This document shows positions 58,801 to 64,000 of a stretch of 64,000 nt of DNA, piece by piece. Source of the DNA: Nemertoderma westbladi. Lineage: Eukaryota; Xenacoelomorpha; Nemertodermatida; Nemertodermatidae. The notes under the pieces were generated by a model that did no database searches, was not told the DNA's origin, and saw nothing but the letters and a program-made list of their open reading frames with translations. The first letter of the stretch is position 1, and each line of letters begins with the position of its first letter. Made by a program: the position numbers and the translations under genes. The stretch is taken from positions 62,001 to 126,000 of the forward strand of contig JAUCBJ010007522.1 of NCBI GenBank assembly GCA_032718475.1, given 5' to 3'.

Positions 58801-59282
58801 CTTGCTTTGTTCGTGGTTTGCTGGAATGGAGAAATACTCCTAAAGAACATGGTATGTCTCCAGCTCAACTGTTGTTTGGTAGATCCCTCCGTTCCACTAT
58901 ACCAGCTCATTCGTCCACACTGGCAGGTGATTCATTCCCTATCCCTGGTCCTTCAACGTCTTCAGCAACTGAATCATATTATAATGATCATGCTCACGAC
59001 TTAACCCCGATTCCTATTGGTTCCCGAGTTTGCATCCAGAGTGCACATTCCAAACTATGGAACAAATCTGGTATCGTCCTTTCCCGTGGTACTAGGCAAG
59101 ATTACAGGATTGAACTAGACAATGGTCGGGTGTATTGGAGAAATCGTCGTTATCTGCGTTCCATCCCAGATGACTCTTCTCTTCGTGACATAATGCCTCA
59201 AAAACAGGTACAGTTCGCTGATGATCTTCCCAGGCGCAGTTCGAGAACTCACAAGCAACCAGCAAGATTCGGAGTTCAATGA
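55818..59282 (+). CDS. Gypsy gag-pol polyprotein with RT/RNase H replaced by SDIT repeat
   Basis: One frame of 1154 codons. Gag is about residues 1-290, with a first knuckle (CYGCGKTDHKRADC, about residue 302) and a second lacking one Cys (CSYGGKEGHFANVC). Aspartic protease: PDTGAEATVAG (about residue 395). The RT N-terminal approach (ARQLPLAIRDWAKARLEKMVEQGII, TDWVHP, about residue 608) runs straight into a (Ser-Asp-Ile-Thr)n tract of about 83 residues. It then resumes at the very end of RNase H (SIPDALSRAP). The YVDD-type RT core and the RNase H catalytic region are absent. Integrase is complete: H2C2 finger (HLHDAH...CPQC), D (CSADLF), D (RSDGGTQF), E (GHAEGAV). Its product could be processed and supply integrase, but it cannot reverse transcribe. 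Confidence 0.92.
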   Translation: MPTKAELETELEVLREQLAGRGNPDPTSALLHALVKSQRDLADSLAQSQAQNAHQFQQLLGQPHQPVVHQSDSTPRNLQIKAPIALEPDFSLAKFETRKSVWADYYSAFQMDRMARDRQICIFRSYLSIGMRSTLEQVIDIPPDTHDNPLTVQVLIDCIQSYFRGKRNIALDCVQFDNRKQRQSENFDSYLVAIKDLARDADLCRHCFDRRLTTRIMSGISCEDTRSKLLALTPFPSLEDAVNLCRSEESAQAGVQDLKNPSINQASRQSRFHNKKPYNSRRNNSSKSNSRNNSSTTGPIVCYGCGKTDHKRADCPARNKDCSYGGKEGHFANVCRSKQNNSNSSSKPKTKPISRITLNLVGSHNRQAPKVFLNFCHIATGHLFGSLKATPDTGAEATVAGLDFLQALSIDKENLLPPDHDDLSAANGSLLSCIGLLHTTISYGEYSTDELICICEEVDGILLAWYTCQNLGIISSSYPEPVAEIQSVTSSNSSNMSPIGIKNSIPTTSFKVDFHLSDEPSPSEWDTVKQKLIKAYSDVFDQDDKLRPMNGPPMTISLKDDAQPYAIHTARQLPLAIRDWAKARLEKMVEQGIICPVLDNEPTDWVHPSDITSDITSDIISDITSDITSDITSDITSDITSDITSDIISDITSDITSDITSNIISDITSDITSDITSDITSDITSDITSDIDSIPDALSRAPVSDPTPEDILCDTDVNDHVSAVIRHVSTSIVVSDAPSHLKDSYIESIRSSAKDDISYMALVDAVISGFPSTSTQCSVHIRPFWNVRHQLSCEDNLLLLGSRIVIPSSLRKDVLKHLHDAHQGIERFKRRARQTVFWPGINSDITSIVNSCPQCQLYQPSLPTESLQSDPHPCLPMEDCSADLFYFSTWSYLVYVDRYSGWPCVHSWCADPSSSQVISALRGWFKDFGIPKRLRSDGGTQFNSAHYHDFLSEWNIIPEYSTPEYPQSNGHAEGAVKAMKSLIKKLDIKGDLNSTCFVRGLLEWRNTPKEHGMSPAQLLFGRSLRSTIPAHSSTLAGDSFPIPGPSTSSATESYYNDHAHDLTPIPIGSRVCIQSAHSKLWNKSGIVLSRGTRQDYRIELDNGRVYWRNRRYLRSIPDDSSLRDIMPQKQVQFADDLPRRSSRTHKQPARFGVQ
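57642..57890 (+). repeat. 12-bp tandem repeat coding Ser-Asp-Ile-Thr in Gypsy pol
   Basis: About 21 copies of TCCGATATCACT, with variants ATT for ACT and TCT for TCC. It is in frame and is entered directly from RT sequence and left directly into RNase H C-terminal sequence. Because 12 is a multiple of 3, the frame is kept at any copy number. Confidence 0.95.
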
Positions 59283-59353
59283 ACTGACCTATTGGTGGTG
59301 GTTGGATTTTTTTTTTTCAGTACAAATGTCTCCTACATTGTTCTTGGGGGAGA

Positions 59354-59654
59354 TGGTAGATTATGTATTGTTAGGGCTCTAGTAGACCCTGGCTTGGTGG
59401 TGGTTAGATCCAACCTACTGGTCTTTTAGCTACCGGTCCTCTTCTGGTATTCCGGTATTCAGTCTTTCCTATCTTCTAGGTCTGTAGGTACAGTAACCGT
59501 TACCGGTACCTACTGTACTGCTGTACTGATGTGCTGTAAGGTGGTGGGTGTGTTCGTTGGTCTGTTGGTTCTTATTATTGTTTGATATGCTGTTCTGTAT
59601 GTCGACCATTAATAAACTGATGCAGCTGGTATTCATTTATTTCCGATCCCAATA
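59354..59654 (+). repeat. Gypsy 3' LTR
   Basis: 301 bp, TGGTAGATTATG...GATCCCAATA; four differences from the 5' LTR. Preceded by TTGGGGGAGA. Confidence 0.95.
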
Positions 59655-60539
59655 GACATGTCGATGGATAGCTTCCTTTTGTGTTTGAGACGACAGATAG
59701 CACGGTTCGGCAGCAGTCAAACTATACGTTCTGACCAAGGAACCAATTTCGTCGGCGCTAGCAGAGAAATCACCACATATGTTGATAGATGGAACCAGGA
59801 ACAAGTTGATGAGTTATTGAGAGTAAACGCGGCAACTTGGACATTCAACGCAGCTGATGCACCATGGTGGGGAGGTAGCTGGGAGCGGATGATCCGAAGT
59901 GTTAAAATAGCATTCCACCACGTGATACCATGCGGGGCATACCTAACAGATGAGTTACTTCGCACCTTTCTGGAAGAAATAGCAGCTTACATTAACGACC
60001 GCCCATTGATGCCTGCTTCGTCTGATCCGAAGTCATTGGAGTCGCTGACACCTGCCCACTTCCTGATGAAGAAACCTATCGTTATGGTACCTGTTTCTAA
60101 TTCGGAAGATTCCCATATATACTTACGTCAAACATGGCGGATGATGCAATTACTTTCCAATAGATTCGCCATACACTTCGAGAAACACTACTTACCATCT
60201 CTCCAACTGCGCACCAAATGGTTTAGTCGTCAGGAAAACCTTCAAATTGATGACGTAGTACTAATAGTCGACGACGATATCCCGAGGAAACGATGGCAAA
60301 CTGGACGTGTCACAGTTGTCCATACATCCGCTGACGGACTTGTGAGATCAGTCGACCTCATCGTAATGAGAAAGAAGAAACAAAGGGAGAAGGATAAGAA
60401 GAAATTAGAATTCGTACCTCAAACATTGAATAGACCAATTGGACGGCTCTGTTTGCTGGAAATAGCCCGCGAGGAATCAGGCGATTATGGTCGTAAAAAA
60501 CCAACACTGTATTCCTTTGAACACATTAATCCAAATTAA
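59655..60539 (+). pseudogene. BEL-A pol, second part: integrase C-half
   Basis: GACAT, the right target duplication (59655-59659), then the rest of integrase: second catalytic Asp (IRSDQGTNFVGA), catalytic Glu (GSWERMIRS) and the BEL/Pao C-terminal domain (SLTPAHFLMKKP, FEKHYLPSLQLRTKW, RPIGRLCLLE), with a stop at 60537. No stop is seen in this half, so it is intact apart from the Gypsy interruption. The family enzyme inserts element DNA into the host genome. Confidence 0.9.
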
Positions 60540-62218
60540 TAAACATTGGATACGATTGTGATAACATTCCATCAAATCGTGGGAACGGGTTATTGTAAAT
60601 TCGGATTAACATAGCAAATTTTTTTAAAAAACTTAAAGAGTGCAGATTCTTAAAGTTTAGCTTATTTACGCTGTAAGAATATACTGTATGTACGCTCTAA
60701 GAATATCATGTATGTACGCTGTACCTGTAAGAATATAATGTAAATATTTAGGCTACATAATAGTGACACAAAATAAATTTGGCTTTATTGTACATTAATC
60801 TACGAGTCTATAATAGGCTTATACTCTGAAAGTGTACAGTAAAAGAAGTCCCATAGCATGTCAATAAAATATGACAAATCACGGGAACGGAATAAACTCC
60901 CACTGCTGAGTAAAAATTTTGTTCAACACCCCGTGTAATTATACTATATATCCCATTTGGTCTTATTGTACAATAACTTATGTTATAAATTGCTTAATGT
61001 TCGCCGGTGTACAATAAGAGAAGTCCCCACATAACAATATGAATAAATATATTGTTTATACCTTTGACAAACTGAATGTTTGGATGTCCCAAGGCATCGT
61101 TGAACCTATCCGATGTACTTGCACATCATAATAAGCATCAGTTGTTAACGTCGTATTATAAATAAAATATTAAAAGATCAAGGGAACGGATGGAGAAATT
61201 GAATATTTCTTTAACCGATGCACTTGCTGCGCTTTATAACAAACATTATTTGTTATAAATTTAAATAATTATGGGAACGGATTGCAAAATAAACCCAATA
61301 AAATAACCAATTTGGCCTCCTTGTACATTAATTCACGGATAGATATATTTATATTCAACCGGTGTGCAACGAGGGAAGTCTTCACAACAGTCAAATACTG
61401 TTGTCATTTTGACCATTTAAAGCCACAAGTCATCCCTGAATTAATCAGATATATTTGTGCGCGCAATAACGTCAATTGCTAACGTCTTTATATCTAATAT
61501 AAATGTTAAATTGCAAAATTTTCAAATAGAAGGAACAAAATAAATTATTTCAATCAGACAGAAATATATTAATATTTCATGTCACGTTATTTAATGTCAC
61601 AGATGATAAATAAGATATAAATCTGTTATATGACATTACCTCTATTTGAATGCATGATAACTACTCTAACTATTCTCGTTCTCCTAGATGCCGCAGTTAT
61701 AGTTGATTAATTCGAAAGATAAAGCATAATTATTGTTCAATTTTTGTCAAACAACAAATAATGGGATAATAATATGTATACAATTAGTAACTAGCTATGA
61801 AATTTAATTAGCGGCATCGTGGAAAACACCAAATCAACGGAACCTTTGTATTTGTGTCGCACCGTGAAATAAACAATTGATCTCAGCTAATCTCTGTGTG
61901 TTACAGTAGCGAGTTGCGGTATCTATTGGCAGTTTATATCTCACGAGTAAAGTTAAAGCTTTTGCCTCAATATTTTGTGACTTGCCGGCAATGATCAATA
62001 GCGGCCCGCAGCTCTGGATGGTTTTGAGGGACTCGGCTTAAGTTTATTGTCCGCCACCGGATTGGTAGTTATATCCGAAGGTGCGGAACAAAACAATAAA
62101 CTGCCCGAGAAACTCAAACCATACTGCGGGTGAAAGGGAAGAGGTGGCGACGTCCGCTAACCTCAATTTCGACAAGCACTTATAACTCTTGATATCTTTG
62201 GATCATATATATCGAACA
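60540..62218 (+). other. BEL-A spacer with repeated GGGAACGG motifs
   Basis: No gene. GGGAACGG occurs near 60572, 60891, 61186 and 61272, and again just before the 3' LTR at 63583. A diverged unit ((A/C)ATTTGG(C/T)...TTGTACA...GTGTRCAAYRAGRGAAGTC) is seen near 60776, 60955 and 61311. A 24-bp unit (TACGCTSTAAGAATATMMTGTATG) is repeated about three times at 60669-60740. A weak copy of the leader module's end lies at 62135-62162. Confidence 0.6.
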
Positions 62219-63521
62219 ATGGATTTAATTGAAGATGATCACGAATTAAGGGAGCGATATATTCGGGCTATGAAGGAATTATTGGATGGTCTCTCAATTG
62301 GATCACCGACGAACAACCCCTATCTCGATATGCTGAGCCGTAAATGATGGATGAGCAACTCAGATGGGAGTTCAACTATTGTAGTTCCCCGAATTACCTT
62401 ACACAAACCGAGATGTTTGAACTCTCTTTGACGAGCGAACCAAGAATCGCAATCCTTGATCACCGAATCCTTTATCACATTTGGACGCTTTTGACTAGAG
62501 AGTACAGTCAAGTGAGTTCCCCGAGATCAGCGAGTATTCCCCTCCACGTCAACCGCTGCCCATTGTGAATGTGGCGACTGTCACGATTTAATGAATAGAC
62601 TCTAACTGACTCGAGACATCATCCGTGGAACAGTTGTCTCCAGTATATCTGAAGTCAATCAGAAATTCTCGATCCTTTCGACTACTGCATATATGAGTCG
62701 AATGACATCATGTATCGAGATTCTAGCGTTGTTGGAACAGCTCAACCAAACCATGGAAATTGAGCTGACCGCCAGTCTGGTGGCGAGTATAGGACACAGT
62801 AGACTCTGTACGAACAACAAAGAGTTTGGTCGCCCGACATAGAGTTATAACATAGGGTCATTGACCGTATGGACAGCTGTTTCGAACGAAATTACCTCCA
62901 TAGTACAATTCCTGATGATAATGAGTCCTACAGTATCGTCAAAGTAATTCAACAAGTTCCCAAAGACGGCGATTCCTTCTTCGAGAAATCATCCCGAGTT
63001 GAGGGAGACGGGGTGCCGCAAGGTTAAAACAAATCGACATCGGGACCATGTATCCAATTTCCAATGAACCTAAGCAGTTCATGACAACAACTAAAACATT
63101 CGCAGTCCCGACGCAGCCGTATTAATACATGTGTTGGACTTACCTCCGATAAAACCGAGACGAGATACCAATATTGGGTATGGGAAATTACTGAAGCGGT
63201 CTACTGCGAGACAGCACCGATAACTTCAGACGGGTAACGAACAGCTGAACACCTCTATCCATCCGCGCATATGCTGGAAAGGTTCTTGTTGCTGACGTTC
63301 TAGAACTGCGCCCATTCCCAGATGACACCTTGGTGGAGTCACTTACCCATTACCCAAACACCCTCGATATGATTACCAAGGGCGAAGTTGGCAGATTAAA
63401 GTCGGAAAGGTCAAGAAGGAAGGTTAAACAAGGTAGATTGAGCCTGCTGCGGAGATTAAGAGAATTGAGTCTTCCAAATTGTAAATTCTGTTTATTTAAC
63501 AAGAACTTGTTAAATTTGTAG
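62219..63521 (+). pseudogene. BEL-A extra ORF between pol and 3' LTR, decayed
   Basis: Starts ATG at 62219 with LIEDD and RERY, as in the BEL-B extra ORF, and breaks at 62345. A shifted frame carries MMDEQLRWEFNY (BEL-B: SQEQLTRELDY). Further on are a FERN motif (near 62884; BEL-B has SFERNL) and a basic C-terminal tail (RLKSERSRRKVKQGRLSLL, to 63521). The order of these landmarks is the same as in BEL-B. Multiple stops make it non-functional. The family is unknown. Confidence 0.55.
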
Positions 63522-63590
63522 ACTTTGTTTATTAAGCAGAACTTGTTTTACAAGTTGTAGTATGTACTTAGCCTCAACTCTCGGGAACGG

Positions 63591-64000
63591 TGTTAATGCC
63601 ACTAGTGAATGGCATTTACCTCGCAGGCTCGCCCCATATTGTTAATTTACTTCTGCCAGGGAATTATTATGTTATACGGCAAGGGCCATGCAGAATAGCT
63701 CTGATTGGCTAATACCCATTTGCATTCAGCTTACCAGCCCCAGCCTATATATAGTATAGCATTATATCAGTTGGTCAGCCTAACTATTGAAGATTTATTA
63801 GTTAACAGCTCACTAGCTGTTAGTAGATTTGTGGGTCGGAATATTCACGTCAATTCGTGATATTGCCGATGTCAATTTGTGATATTGATTCGTATTATGT
63901 CGATTTATTGTTTGCCTATTAATTAATTTGTTATATCAGTTGAATTATTGCGATTTATGTTATTATTATGTTATCGATAAAGATAAAGAGAATGGATTCA
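63591..64000 (+). repeat. BEL-A 3' LTR, partial
   Basis: Matches 42414-42538 and 45063-45360 without interruption, so it shows the empty LINE site (CTCTGATTGGC). It is cut by the right window edge. Preceded by CTCGGGAACGG, a purine-rich tract. Confidence 0.92.

Larger units (their letters stand above)
54967..59654 (+). mobile_element. Ty3/Gypsy LTR retrotransposon, complete ends, RT deleted
   Basis: 4688 bp with two 301-bp LTRs, a GACAT duplication, a primer-binding-like TGGCGCAGTGATG right after the 5' LTR (55268) and a purine tract (TTGGGGGAGA) right before the 3' LTR. It encodes one open frame. The LTRs differ at four positions, so it is young. It was inserted into BEL-A integrase. Confidence 0.95.
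42414..64000 (+). mobile_element. BEL-A: BEL/Pao LTR retrotransposon with nested insertions
   Basis: Begins at TGTTAATGCC (42414); the same sequence restarts at 63591, so the window holds the whole internal region and the first 410 bases of the 3' LTR. Order: 5' LTR (split by a LINE), leader, gag, pol (split by a Gypsy element), extra ORF, 3' LTR. It was inserted in the 20-bp minisatellite; the right target duplication is outside the window. Confidence 0.9.

Overview
The window is eukaryotic repeat-rich DNA, most likely from an aquatic invertebrate metazoan. This is inferred from the element mix: Polinton/Maverick, several BEL/Pao LTR elements, Ty3/Gypsy, an L2/CR1-like LINE ending in a 'GGCGCTATACAAAT' + (ATT)n tail, tRNA-derived SINE heads, foldback MITEs and satellites. 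I see no convincing host gene, and nothing prokaryotic.

Layout. 1-3350: minus-strand Polinton/adintovirus-like block cut by the left edge (integrase with one stop, small ORFs, packaging ATPase, RING protein, unknown ORF). 4186-6317: decayed BEL/Pao gag ('BEL-D'), followed by a tRNA-SINE head. About 7.5-32.2 kb: old decayed plus-strand BEL/Pao ('BEL-C'), its pol broken by a small poly(A)-tailed retroposon (14874-15115, 16-bp target duplication) and, at the end of integrase, by a whole 12.2-kb minus-strand BEL/Pao ('BEL-B', 19568-31742, about 1.15-kb LTRs, target duplication ACAGG). 32.5-34.7 kb: two foldback elements, the second running into a 20-bp minisatellite. 36.1-36.95 kb: 3' fragment of a LINE. 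36.96-39.35 kb: 61-bp satellite with an 83-bp variant. 41.45-42.41 kb: 20-bp minisatellite. 42414 to the right edge: a large plus-strand BEL/Pao ('BEL-A') whose 5' LTR is split by the L2/CR1 LINE (42539-45062) and whose integrase is split by a complete Ty3/Gypsy copy (54967-59654, 301-bp LTRs, target duplication GACAT); its 3' LTR starts at 63591.

How the parts work together. None of the elements looks autonomous as it stands. BEL-B has nearly identical LTRs but has lost RT, most of RNase H and most of integrase through two deletions that leave one ORF open. The Gypsy copy keeps a single 1154-codon ORF in which the RT core and RNase H are replaced by a 12-bp tandem repeat coding Ser-Asp-Ile-Thr. 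BEL-A has an in-frame RNase H deletion, a stop in RT and two insertions. Mobilisation in trans by intact relatives is the natural inference.

Most unusual signals: (i) BEL-A and BEL-B both carry a further, related, unrecognised gene between pol and the 3' LTR; (ii) a stem-rich leader of about 165 nt sits before that gene in BEL-B and also, about 90% similar, in the leader of the unrelated Gypsy element; (iii) a 20-bp palindrome recurs eight times in BEL-C, read in all three frames; (iv) the SDIT replacement in Gypsy pol.
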